Shown here: positions 10,187 through 20,233 of the stretch, one piece after another
Layout: each line of letters begins with the position of its first letter
Numbering within the stretch: the stretch's first letter is position 1
From: Monocercomonoides exilis
Lineage: Eukaryota > Preaxostyla > Oxymonadida > Polymastigidae
Assembly: GCA_001643675.2 (NCBI GenBank)
Contig: LSRY02000071.1
Coordinates: forward strand, 108,347 to 172,346
Reading direction: 5' to 3'
Length of the DNA stretch: 64,000 nt
The notes under the pieces: model-generated
Told to the model about the DNA's origin: nothing
The model's input: only the letters and a program-made list of their open reading frames with translations
Database searches by the model: none
Program-made: the position numbers and the translations under genes

Positions 10187-12715
10187 ACATGGCTTGCAAT
10201 GGCAGTGATATTTTCATCGTGCCCTGAATCAGTTCTTGTGTATGCAATTTTTCTTTCAAAAATTGTTCGAAGATATGATGCATCAGTTGATATGTGTTTC
10301 TTCTTCTTTTTTTCTTTTCTTTTGGAGGGAGGGGAATAAAAAATAAAATATTAAAAACAAAAAAAATCTAAGCTTATGGATGAATTATTTATTTTTAAAG
10401 AGGAACTGAAAAAAAAAAAAAAATAAAAACAGTTGTTGTTTGATCTTTCTCTGAACCATTTAACTCATCAATCCCTTTTTGTCAATGATAATATTTTTAT
10501 TTTTTGATTTTTGAAGAGGCTTGGAGATGTTCAAGGAGATTCAAATAAATATTATTATTATTTTCTGAATATTGTGTTTGTTTTGCGAAGCATTTTAAGA
10601 ACATTTTGTTTTGGAAGTTTGTTTTTGTTTACAGATGTGCGATTACTGGCTGAGAGTTTTTTCAGAGAAAGTTAGTTCTGATTTTTAAAAATACTTTTGA
10701 GGTTGATCCGTCACGGGCATTTATTTATTATCTATAACACACACACACACACAACACACTCAAACAAATAGAAATCAAAAAATACAGACATTTTATAAAA
10801 TGCTCATGTTTTGTGTTTTTTCTTTCCATGTTTTTTTTTTAACAAAAATCTTTAATTCTTCAATAAATTGTGTTTTTTTCTGTGTGACTTTGTTTTATAG
10901 AAGAATTAAAAAATTTTGGAGGAAAACAAGGAATTGTGACAATTTTTCATTTTTCAGATGAAAGAGAAGAGAAGAGAAGATGAAAGTGGTTTGTTTCTTT
11001 TATTTTTCCCGACAATGAAATGTTTGTTCGAGAGATATGTGAAAATAAGAAAATAAGGATTATCAATGGCATTGATCCGATTGAATTCATGATTTTATTC
11101 AATGGAGAATGAATCACTCAAATTTATTATTTTCTGTTGAATCCCGATAATATGGCAAAACAATGAAAATACTGATTTCAAAAAGAATCACCCATCCATT
11201 TCCTTGAGAAAACAGGAAAAAATATTGATATGGAACTCTTCCTTTGATAAGTTGTGATTCACCAAAATTATTCTTGAACAATCTTTTTGAAATTGATTGA
11301 ATGAGAATATAATTTCAAAAAACAGCCCTTTGTTCCAATTTGTTTCCAATAAGTGAACAATTCCGTTTTCATTTTCCAAAGAAATATCACAATAATAAAT
11401 GATCAACAAAGCCAATAAAATTCATATAAATTAACATGAATGTTTTTGCAAATAATATCACTTATCAAAAAAGAAAGATTGGTATTTTAATTCATTTTTA
11501 ATTGGAAATGTTCCTAAATCACTTTGGAAAATGAAAATGGAATTATTGACTTTTTGGAAACAAATTGGAACAAATGGTTGATTTTTGAAATTATATTCTC
11601 ATTCAATCAATTTCAAAAAGATTGTTCAAGAATAATTTTGGTGAATCACAACTTATCAAAGGAAGAGTTCCATATCAATATTTTTTCCTGTTTTCTCAAG
11701 GAAATGGATGGGTGATTCTTTTTGAAATCAGTATTTTCATTGTTTTGCCATATTATCGGGATTCAACAGAAAATAATAAATTTGAGTGATTCATTCTCCA
11801 TTGAATAAAATCATGAATTCAATCGGATCAATGCCATTGATAATCCTTATTTTCTTATTTTCACATATCTCTCGAACAAACATTTCATTGTCGGGAAAAA
11901 TAAAAGAAACAAACCACTTTCATCTTCTCTTCTCTTCTCTTTCATCTGAAAAATGAAAAATTGTCACAATTCCTTGTTTTCCTCCAAAATTTTTTAATTC
12001 TTCTATAAAACAAAGTCACACAGAAAAAAACACAATTTATTGAAGAATTAAAGATTTTTGTTAAAAAAAAAACATGGAAAGAAAAAACACAAAACATGAG
12101 CATTTTATAAAATGTCTGTATTTTTTGATTTCTATTTGTTTGAGTGTGTTGTGTGTGTGTGTGTGTTATAGATAATAAATAAATGCCCGTGACGGATCAA
12201 CCTCAAAAGTATTTTTAAAAATCAGAACTAACTTTCTCTGAAAAAACTCTCAGCCAGTAATCGCACATCTGTAAACAAAAACAAACTTCCAAAACAAAAT
12301 GTTCTTAAAATGCTTCGCAAAACAAACACAATATTCAGAAAATAATAATAATATTTATTTGAATCTCCTTGAACATCTCCAAGCCTCTTCAAAAATCAAA
12401 AAATAAAAATATTATCATTGACAAAAAGGGATTGATGAGTTAAATGGTTCAGAGAAAGATCAAACAACAACTGTTTTTATTTTTTTTTTTTTTTCAGTTC
12501 CTCTTTAAAAATAAATAATTCATCCATAAGCTTAGATTTTTTTTGTTTTTAATATTTTATTTTTATTCCCCTCCCTCCAAAAGAAAAGAAAAAAAGAAGA
12601 AGAAACACATATCAACTGATGCATCATATCTTCGAACAATTTTTGAAAGAAAAATTGCATACACAAGAACTGATTCAGGGCACGATGAAAATATCACTGC
12701 CATTGCAAGCCATGT
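10187..12715. other. AT-rich non-coding block holding the centre of palindrome 1
   Basis: No gene. Both flanking gene3 copies end here after LSLK, and the sequence becomes A/T-rich with a (CA)n tract at 10,738-10,752 and its mirror. The motif GGGTGATTCTTTTTGAAATC occurs as an inverted pair at 11,173-11,193 and 11,710-11,730, pointing outward. The non-symmetric spacer is about 11,385-11,522. On either side of it, about 65 bases are only partly matched before near-perfect symmetry begins. Confidence 0.6.
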
Positions 12716-14383
12716 CTATTTGCATCCTTCGGCTATCGTTTTCTGCATACAAATAACTCTCTTCCTGAAACATTCTTTCAGGGAAAGTGTTCTGCCTGCT
12801 CCATCAGATGCCACTACCACGCTTGGTGAAGAAAAATCTGCTGTTGAGTTGCAATCAACCTTCAAATGGCTCATTCCCAAATGGCCACTCGTCATACTGA
12901 ACAGCGCTTCTGCTGCTGAAAGTGTTCCTGTTCCAATCGAACTTGCTTCCCTTCCCTTCCCAATGACTGAAATCTTCTTTGCCCCAATATCAATCGTTGT
13001 TGCTTCGCTTGTGTGATCCCCTTCCATCAGCGTGACTGACAAGCTTATCTGTATTTCACACATCTCAAACGCCTTCTTCACTGTCAGACACGGATTTGAT
13101 CCATTTGCCCCGCAAAATGGAGATGTATCATTCCCACTCACAGAAACATAAATCGTCTTATCCTTCAGCCAATCCTTTTTTGATGTTTGATCAAATGTCC
13201 AAGCACCTGCATTCGAGTAGTTGTATGCATAGCACATTCTCTTCTCATCTGCGTTCGTTGTATAGCATTCAAAGAACGGATTTCCTGAGTTCAAATAGAC
13301 ATTGTAAGTATCAACATATTCAACATCATGCCCATACGGAGTAGAAGTTGTTCTGCACTTGCATTCATGGAAGAACAAAAAATAACAATAATTTTTATCA
13401 TTTGGTGCTGCTGCTCGATTTGGATATAATTCCAAACCTCCTCCATATCCCATTGCTGAACATGAAATAAACTGAATGCTCCTCATTTTGAACTGAGTTG
13501 AAGGGATATTTACACAATACATGCCTCCACCCCCATTGTTTGTCAATGAGCATGAAGTGAAGCTGCAGTCAAATACACACGCACTTTCCCCTCCTCCATT
13601 TTCTGTTGGAATGCATCCTGTTTCTGTAACCTGAAAATTATCAAGGCATAATCCTCCTCCGTAATAATTTGCTCTACAATTCTGGAAGTCACACTCACCG
13701 ATACAAATACATGAAGAAATTACATAAGCGTACATTCCACCTCCGGCCCAGGCTTGCGTGGAGCATGAGTTGAATGTATTGTTAACTACCCCAACAGATT
13801 TGATGTTATAGCACATGATTGCTCCTCCATCATAATACGCATAGCAGTTGTTGAAAGTGCAGTGGGAAACGGACACCGATGCTGACGTCTGGCTGTACAT
13901 GCAGATAGCCCCACCACTCGATATTCCATCTGAAACAGAATCGCTTGTTCCTGTTGTCCTCGATCTACTCCATTCGCACCAAACAAATGTATTCGCTCCA
14001 TTGAATGTTTCATTCTGTCTGTCTGGTTTCAATGGTACCTCTGCAGTTCCTTCGCATACAACATTTCTTGTCCGACAACACCCAATGAATGAGGTGTTTG
14101 AGGCTGTCAAAGAGGCTAAGGGGTTGTTCAGAGAGGGGACAATTCCGCCATCATATGTATCACAAACTGATGAAAAAGAGCAACTGTTCAGAAAACATGA
14201 GGTTTGGGCTGACGCAGTGGTTGAAGGTGAGCATGCCTCATTTGCTGTTGAGATGTTGAAAAATATCAAATGAGAGAGGGATACAAAAGGGATGGAAGGC
14301 GATGAGAGGAATGAGGAAGAAGATGAGATGAGAGATTTTCTTATTGAAACGCTTCCTTCTCTTTTGATTTTTTGACCATACAC
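12716..14383 (-). CDS. gene3, right copy: Pmp-like beta-helix repeat protein, 3'-truncated
   Basis: A 555-codon frame; its first codon is GTG, so the true start is not settled and may lie in an upstream exon. Residues 10-50 form a Ser-rich first rung (FLSSPSIPF, then LIFFNISTANEACSP). Repeats follow: GGAI 158, GGAI 187, GGGM 214, GGGL 242, GGGM 286, GGGL 314, each with FNNC, FNSC, FQNC, FTSC or FISC. Residues 332-405 contain a Cys/aromatic segment (YCYFLFFHECKC). Type B cassette LKDKTIYVSVSGND starts at 406, with CGANGSNPCLTVKKAFE, the usual opening of a new beta-helix in this kind of protein. Family similarity ends at about residue 536 (LSLK); the last 19 residues are unrelated. No membrane anchor is seen. 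Confidence 0.65.
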   Translation of the reverse strand: MYGQKIKREGSVSIRKSLISSSSSFLSSPSIPFVSLSHLIFFNISTANEACSPSTTASAQTSCFLNSCSFSSVCDTYDGGIVPSLNNPLASLTASNTSFIGCCRTRNVVCEGTAEVPLKPDRQNETFNGANTFVWCEWSRSRTTGTSDSVSDGISSGGAICMYSQTSASVSVSHCTFNNCYAYYDGGAIMCYNIKSVGVVNNTFNSCSTQAWAGGGMYAYVISSCICIGECDFQNCRANYYGGGLCLDNFQVTETGCIPTENGGGESACVFDCSFTSCSLTNNGGGGMYCVNIPSTQFKMRSIQFISCSAMGYGGGLELYPNRAAAPNDKNYCYFLFFHECKCRTTSTPYGHDVEYVDTYNVYLNSGNPFFECYTTNADEKRMCYAYNYSNAGAWTFDQTSKKDWLKDKTIYVSVSGNDTSPFCGANGSNPCLTVKKAFEMCEIQISLSVTLMEGDHTSEATTIDIGAKKISVIGKGREASSIGTGTLSAAEALFSMTSGHLGMSHLKVDCNSTADFSSPSVVVASDGAGRTLSLKECFRKRVICMQKTIAEGCK

Positions 14384-14996
14384 CTTTTTTGCCTCTTGGC
14401 GCCTTCCGCAAATAATTTTCTAAAGTCAGATTCTTTCCCCGCCTCTTCTGCTGGAGACGATTGGTTCCTATTAAAAGCAGAAAATCATCTTTTTTCTTCA
14501 ATGCTTCTGAATGGAAACTACATTCAAACATTCTTCATTATCTATCTTCAACAAATTCTCTTTTTCGGCTACTATAATCTGCTGCCTTCTTTCTATATTC
14601 CATTCGCATTCTTCGCTTTTGAATATTCATGCAAAAAATTCTTATTGAAATAAAATAATTATAAAAAAATAAATGATTTAAAATCGTTCAAAGAAAAATA
14701 TGAAAAAAATATAACAGAAACATCAAAGAATTAATATTGTACAAGAAAAATAAAACAAATTATACAGCTAACCTTTTTATTTTGAGTTTTCTTCACACAC
14801 TTTTTCTTCCTCGTTGTTTCTTCTCCTCCTCCAACCAGTATTCCCTCATCCCTCCAATTTCAATCTCAAAACCCTTCTTCTCCATCTCCGCTTTCCATCT
14901 CACGACCAATGAAATCGATCCTCTTCTGCTTCCAAATTTTGTTCATTTCCTTTCCTCATCATGGCTTCCAGCCGAATAATTCCAACAGCCAAAATA
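14384..14996 (-). other. Region between gene3 and gene2 (right copy)
   Basis: Mirror of 8,004-8,519. It contains the leader of gene3, the dispersed 60-nt motif (about 14,583-14,642), an AT-rich intron-like tract and the tail joined to gene2. No independent gene is supported. Confidence 0.45.
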
Positions 14997-16574
14997 TTAA
15001 AAATAGACGATGGAGACAATATAATTGAAGATACTAAAACAGAAATTGAAGATATTAATGAAGAAGAAGAAGAAGGTGAAAATGTGTCTGAAGGAGATGA
15101 AAAAAATAAAAGGAAGAGAATAAAAATACTGCAGAGCAGAGAATAAAAGCAAAACAGCTCCTGTTCCAATCACGCTCTTCTCTTTGCCCATTCCAATAAC
15201 TGAAATCTTCTTTTCTCCAATATCAATCGTTGTTGCTTCGCTTGTGTGATCCCCTTCCATCAGCGTGACTGACAAGCTTATCTGTATTTCACACATCTCA
15301 AACGCCTTCTTCACTGTCAGACACGGATTTGATCCATTTGCCCCGCAAAATGGAGATGTATCATTCCCACTCACAGAAACATAAATCGTCTTATCCTTCA
15401 GCCAATCCTTCTTTTCCTTGTGCTGATATGTCCAACCCTTAGAATCCGTATAATCATATCCGTAGCATACTCTCTGATCATCTGTATTTGTTGTGTAACA
15501 TTCATAGAACGGACTATTCGAGGATAAATACAGGCTATATCGATCTTCATAATATACATCATGGCCATGAGGCTGATCTCTTGAACATCTACATCCGTGA
15601 AAGAAAAGGAAGAAACAATAATAATCATTGACAGGCGCTGAAGTCTTGTCTGGAAACAAATCCAATCCCCCGCCATGCGAAAACGCTGTGCACGATATGA
15701 ATTTGATATTTCTCATTTTGAATTCTGTTGCGGGCACACTTCGACAATACATGCCTCCGCCATATGAATTTGTGACTGAGCATGAAGTGAAACAGCAGTC
15801 AAACACACACGCACTCTCCCCTTCTCCATTTTCTGTTGGGATGCATCCTGCTCCTGAAACCTGAAAATCATTAAGATAAAGTCCTCCCCCGCCACTGCTT
15901 GCTTTGCAAGTCTGGAATTCGCATCCGCTGATCCGAACACATGTTGAAATCGCATGAACGCACATTCCTCCGCCAAATTGATTTTGAGCAATACAAGAAT
16001 TATAAAAGTTGTTTCTGATGTCCACCGATTTGATTGTATGTGCCATGATGGCTCCTCCATCCCAACTTGCGTAACAGTCATTGAATGCACAATGCGTAAC
16101 GAACATTTCTCCAGACTTAAGATTATGCATATAAATCGCACCGCCATTCGAACCGCTATCAGAACCGTCTTGAACATTTCCTGTAGCCTTTGATCCATTC
16201 CACTCGCACCAAGTGAATGTATTCGCTATATTTTCTGTAATGCTTTGTCTCTCTGGCTGTTTCTTATTATCTGCATTTCCTTCACATACAACGTTTTTTG
16301 TCCGACAACACCCAATAAATGAAGTGTTTGAGGCAGTCAGAGGGGCCAAGGGATTGTTGAGGGAGCGAACAATTCCGCCATCATACACATCGCAGACTGA
16401 TGAGAATGAGCAGCTGCTCATAAAACATGAGGTTTTGGTTGACGTAGTTGTTTGAGATGAACATTCCGATGTTGCTGTTGAAATATTGAAAAAAGTGAGC
16501 TTGGAAAGGGATACAAGAGGAATGGAACGTGACGAGAGAAATGCCGTTGAAGATGAGAAATGCGATTCATTCAC
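14997..16574 (-). CDS. gene2, right copy: Pmp-like beta-helix repeat protein, 3'-truncated
   Basis: A 525-codon frame with a GTG as first codon and a TGA just upstream in frame, so no normal start is visible. Ser-rich rung 5-35, then CSFSSVCDVYDGG. Repeats: GGAI 144, GGAI 173, GGGM 201, GGGG 228, GGGM 272, GGGL 301. The linker type is NKKQPERQ and the first repeat segment is NLKSGEMFV. Type B cassette begins LKDKTIYVSVSGND at 392. Family similarity stops at residue 472 in VIGTGA. The final 50 codons are Phe-rich and come from fused upstream-type sequence, so the C-terminus is not native. Together with gene4 it forms a divergent pair. Confidence 0.62.
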   Translation of the reverse strand: MNESHFSSSTAFLSSRSIPLVSLSKLTFFNISTATSECSSQTTTSTKTSCFMSSCSFSSVCDVYDGGIVRSLNNPLAPLTASNTSFIGCCRTKNVVCEGNADNKKQPERQSITENIANTFTWCEWNGSKATGNVQDGSDSGSNGGAIYMHNLKSGEMFVTHCAFNDCYASWDGGAIMAHTIKSVDIRNNFYNSCIAQNQFGGGMCVHAISTCVRISGCEFQTCKASSGGGGLYLNDFQVSGAGCIPTENGEGESACVFDCCFTSCSVTNSYGGGMYCRSVPATEFKMRNIKFISCTAFSHGGGLDLFPDKTSAPVNDYYCFFLFFHGCRCSRDQPHGHDVYYEDRYSLYLSSNSPFYECYTTNTDDQRVCYGYDYTDSKGWTYQHKEKKDWLKDKTIYVSVSGNDTSPFCGANGSNPCLTVKKAFEMCEIQISLSVTLMEGDHTSEATTIDIGEKKISVIGMGKEKSVIGTGAVLLLFSALQYFYSLPFIFFISFRHIFTFFFFFINIFNFCFSIFNYIVSIVYF

Positions 16575-19046
16575 TGAAATTCTTCATTTTTTGCCTCCTT
16601 CTCTTCCTCATGCCTCTTGGCGCCACGAAGCAAAATATCTAAATAAGCTCAGATTCCTTTTTCCAATCTCTTCCGCCCCTTCTTCATCGTCTGCTTTCCC
16701 GGTATTCCTTTTCCTTTTGTTTCCATCTTTTGCTCCTAACCTTGTTCCATTCGCATCCATTCATTTTGAATATTCACGCAAAAAACCCCTGCTATCATTA
16801 AAAAAATATATATTTAATAAAACAAAATTTATAAAAAATACAAAAATATAAAATTGTAATAAAAATTTCAATTAATTAATATGAAAAGCCCCGTACCATT
16901 TTCTTTTCACCATCTTCCACTTCTTCTTCTCGACTTTTTCTCAAATTTCTTCTTCTGCCATATCATCAATTCCTTGATCTCATTTTTCGCTTTAAACAAG
17001 TTTCATCGTAAATGCCTTCCAAAACCTTCAAATAAAAATATCTTCTTCTCGTTTCCTTGATATTTCATCCGGCTCATTTCTCATTACTCCCCTCCAATTA
17101 TTATGTCCTGATTTCTTTTAATGCATCCAATATCCCCTCTTGACATATTCCTTGTTCATTCATTGCCATTGAGCAGTCCTGTGAAAAAACCTAATTTCAT
17201 AAATAAAAAATATATAAAAAATTAAAATTAAAAAAATATAAATACGCACCCTTATAATGATCATTCTTCTCAAACTTTCTTCTCCTCCTCCAAATATCGT
17301 TCCTTTCTGCCTATAGATTCCATCTGTCTCGTCTTCGCTTCACCTCCAATTCCTCAAAAAATATTAGTCAAAGTCCAACTTCTTGTTCTGCTTCTCTCAA
17401 ATAACCTCCACAAACTCCATTCTATAAAAAAATGAAAAGACATGAGCATTCTATCTGAATAACCCCTTCCCATCCCTTTCCGCTGTATCGCCTTCTTCTT
17501 CTCTCCGTTTCCTCCAAAACAACAACAACGCCCCTCCACCACATATCCTCCATCTCTTCCATAAACAATTGCAAAATTCCTTTCTTTTTCACTCCTTGTA
17601 ACACCTTTTCCCATCATCCTTCTCTAATCAAAAAATAAATACCTCCATCCTTTTTCTGTCTCTTTCCATTGCAAAACACCTCCCATAGTCAGCTCCTCAT
17701 CTTCCTCTGTCTCCACACCTCCAATGCAAAGTGCCAGCGCTGATGTTCCTTCTTCCCGTCTTCCTCCGCATCCGCCTCCAACACTTGTCCTGCAAATGAG
17801 AGGCGCGGCCAAACGGTTCACAAAATAAATTATATAAAAATATGAAGAAAATTTTTCTTCACTTTTTTTTCTTCAACCCCGCTTCCCCCTCTAATTATAC
17901 ACGCACTCACAAAAACTTTTCCACCTTGCCCTGCCTCATATGAACCCCCTCTCTCTCCCTGCATTTGAAAATAAAAAAACATCTCCTCCACACATCTCTC
18001 CATCTCTAATCCTCCACTCCGATAAATATATTCCATTCGCTTCACCCATCTTTTGCCCTTCTTGTTTTCCCCTCTTATCCCACCTCCTCCACATCAAATT
18101 CCTTTTCTCCACAATAAACACGACTTATGCACCTTCCAACTCACAAAAATCTCAAAAATAACCCCTCCAGGCTCCATCCTTATCCATCTCCCACACATCC
18201 ATTTTGCCTCTGAAATATCACTAAAACACCTCTTTCTCCCCCAAAAATCTTCCTTTTATCGTTTCATTTCCTCTCAAAACCCTGCCTCCTCCAAAAACGT
18301 AACTTCATCACCCCACGCCATAAATCCATCCTATTGTTATCGCATTGTCTTCATATGCCCGTTCAGCCACGACACATCGAGTTGTGCTCCTTTTCTTTTG
18401 TGGCTCTTATTCGTTATGGAACATGATCAAGCAATATCAAATGCTCAGAAACTGCCAACGGAGTGAGACTCCGAAGCTAAAACAAAGGCAGATTGACCAA
18501 GTGAAATATTTCCAGCGAATGGGTTGAGTATTGCAAAAGAATATTTGTTTGATGGAAGATGAAATTGTTCATTTTGATTGATGGAATGCTGTGGAGCAAC
18601 AATATTTTCGATGGAAATGAAGAATTTTCAATGTATGCATTTTATATTGTTCTATATGTTGTGAAGATATTTCCGTCCGTATCCTCTCCAAAGTCGTGAT
18701 TCAGACGATTTATTTAAAATGGACAATCTATTCTTTGCAGAGCAGAACAGCGAGGAAGTGAGCCAAATATTTTCTTACAAATATATTAGAGCCTGAATGT
18801 ATTTTATCATAAATATTTATGTTACAAATTTTGGACTCAACATGCACAATCGATAGAAATGCGATGAATATGAATATTAATGGAGCGGAAATCAACGGGG
18901 TTGGAAGATATCCAAGGCCAAAAGGAAGAATGTCCAATCTCTATGAAAAGGGAGCGATTTTTTTGAAAAAAGGAAGAGGACATTTTCAGAAAAAGCATTG
19001 TTGGAAAGATTGGGGCAAATGACTGAAACAGGAGATTGAAATCAGT

Positions 19047-19496
19047 TTGGACAGAACAAGGAGCCTTTCTTTGGAGAAGAAGGGCAAGACATTGATTTTA
19101 CGGACCAAGGGGAGCGATGGAACTGGAATTCATTGCTTGGCTTTTGAACCAAATATACGAGAAAAACAGGCAGTTTGGAGTAATACAGGCAGCTGGAGGC
19201 AAATGATAGGCAAAATGGACTTTGAATCATTTTGCTATCGCCTTTTGCATTGCATCATCGAAGGGTTATTCACAAGAGCAGAGAACGAGGTTGCGATGCT
19301 GAAGATATCTTCTGACAGAAGACACATAGTATTCAAACTTGACAATAACATCGCATTCACCATCTTCATCATCTTCATCTCTGTCATTGCCATCATTGCT
19401 GTCATTATCTTCTTCTTCTTCATTAAAAATTATATTGAAGCATTTTTATTATTTGTGTGTTATTCGAGCGGAATCAGTGCCGAGGATTGGAAATAA
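19047..19496 (+). other. Conserved upstream ORF relic, longest version
   Basis: A 149-codon open frame with KKGKTLILRTKGSDGTG near the start, MIGKMDFESF in the middle and a hydrophobic Ile/Phe-rich stretch near residues 104-135 that could be a membrane segment. Diverged copies are at 3,622-3,840 and 57,753-58,136 on the minus strand. Its last part overlaps the GRKEQYF relic. I do not recognise it. The hydrophobic run may simply be translated simple-sequence (TCATCT)n DNA. Confidence 0.35.
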
Positions 19497-20037
19497 AGCA
19501 AGTTGTTGGAAGCAGAACAGAATCAATTCCATTGGCAATGAAATTGGCAGCGGAGACAGATCAGCTGGATGTTGTTGGCAGAAAAGAACAATATTTTGAG
19601 AGGCACTCGAAGAAGAAGAAGAAAGCGTGTGAAGATTGGCAATAAATATATTTTTAGAGTGTGTTTTGTATTATTTTTTTTCTCTATTTTTTCAAACATT
19701 TTATTTTATTTATTTATTTTATTTTGAGGGATTAAGATTTATGGAAGGACATTTTCAGGGAATGAATGAACATGGGAAAAAGAGCACATTGGATGCTTTT
19801 CAGAAATCAAGCAATGACAAAAATTTTGAGAATATCGAAGAATGAGCAAAAGAAGATAAATGAAATGAATGGAAGAGAAGACCTTTGAAGATTTATGTTA
19901 AATTTTGAAAAAGAAGGAGGGGAAGCGACAGAAAAGAAAAATCGGAAAATTGAGGAAATGGCTGAAGAAGAAATGTGACAGGAAGTCAAGAAGGATATGA
20001 AGATGAAGAAAAGGAAGCAGATTGCGAAAAGAAAATG

Positions 20038-20105
20038 GTACTGGTTTGTGATATTTTGTATTACATTTTAAATATTTTTTTTCTTTTTTTTTTAATTGAT
20101 AATAG
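20038..20105 (+). other. Putative intron upstream of gene4
   Basis: A 68-base A/T-rich tract from GTACTGG to TTGATAATAG. Its counterpart at 57,258-57,325 (minus) is also exactly 68 bases despite base differences, ending ATGACAG. The dispersed 60-nt motif follows directly. Confidence 0.45.
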
Positions 20106-20233
20106 GGACTTTTGCATGAATATTCAAAAGGGATGAATGCGAATGGAATACAGAAAGAAGGCAGGAGACGAAAAGCGGAGAAAAGGATATTTAAAGAGAG
20201 CATGTAATCAAAAGAAGTGGAAGAGGCAAGACA

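Larger units (their letters stand above)
5020..11320 (+). repeat. Palindrome 1, left near-identical arm
   Basis: This arm is the reverse complement of 11,585-17,885. Paired coordinates add to 22,902-22,905 throughout. The only differences I found inside the arm are single-base changes in homopolymer length: T5 at 6,411 versus A6 at 16,489; T6 at 7,798 versus A7 at 15,100; T5 at 9,521 versus A6 at 13,377. Identity breaks sharply at about 5,020/17,885, beyond which the copies are related but clearly diverged. It also breaks at about 11,320/11,585 towards the centre. Confidence 0.9.
11585..17885 (-). repeat. Palindrome 1, right near-identical arm
   Basis: Reverse complement of 5,020-11,320. In each of the three places where homopolymer lengths differ, this arm has the longer run and the open reading frame. 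Outward of 17,885 the sequence continues as a diverged copy of 3.1-5.0 kb, for example the KMDFESF and RSETPKLKQRQIDQ segments. Confidence 0.9.
16575..20233. other. Divergent region between gene2 right copy (-) and gene4 (+)
   Basis: 16,575-17,885 is the mirror of the palindrome 1 arm, including the putative intron 16,789-16,896 and the GC-rich segment 17,624-17,821. 17.9-18.3 kb is C/T-rich on the plus strand. 18,345-18,527 carries the RSETPKLKQRQIDQ segment, and 18.8-19.5 kb the KMDFESF segment. 19,457-19,645 carries a peptide with GRKEQYFERHSKKKKK, also present at 57,707-57,895 (minus). 20,038-20,105 is a putative intron. No full gene is supported, but repeated peptide conservation suggests relic exons. 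Confidence 0.45.

Noticed and set aside
5020-17885. Palindrome 1 as a pure fold-back (strand-switch) sequencing or amplification artefact
   Set aside because: The centre is more diverged than the arms and has an asymmetric spacer, and diverged outer extensions exist on both sides. Not fully excluded, because homopolymer differences between arms could be base-calling errors.
18456-18490. Short conserved GAGTCTCACTCCGTTGGCAG-like segment considered as a tRNA or snRNA piece
   Set aside because: No cloverleaf, no B-box (GGTTCGAnnCC) and no Sm site found. It lies inside the conserved 60-codon frame, which explains it better.
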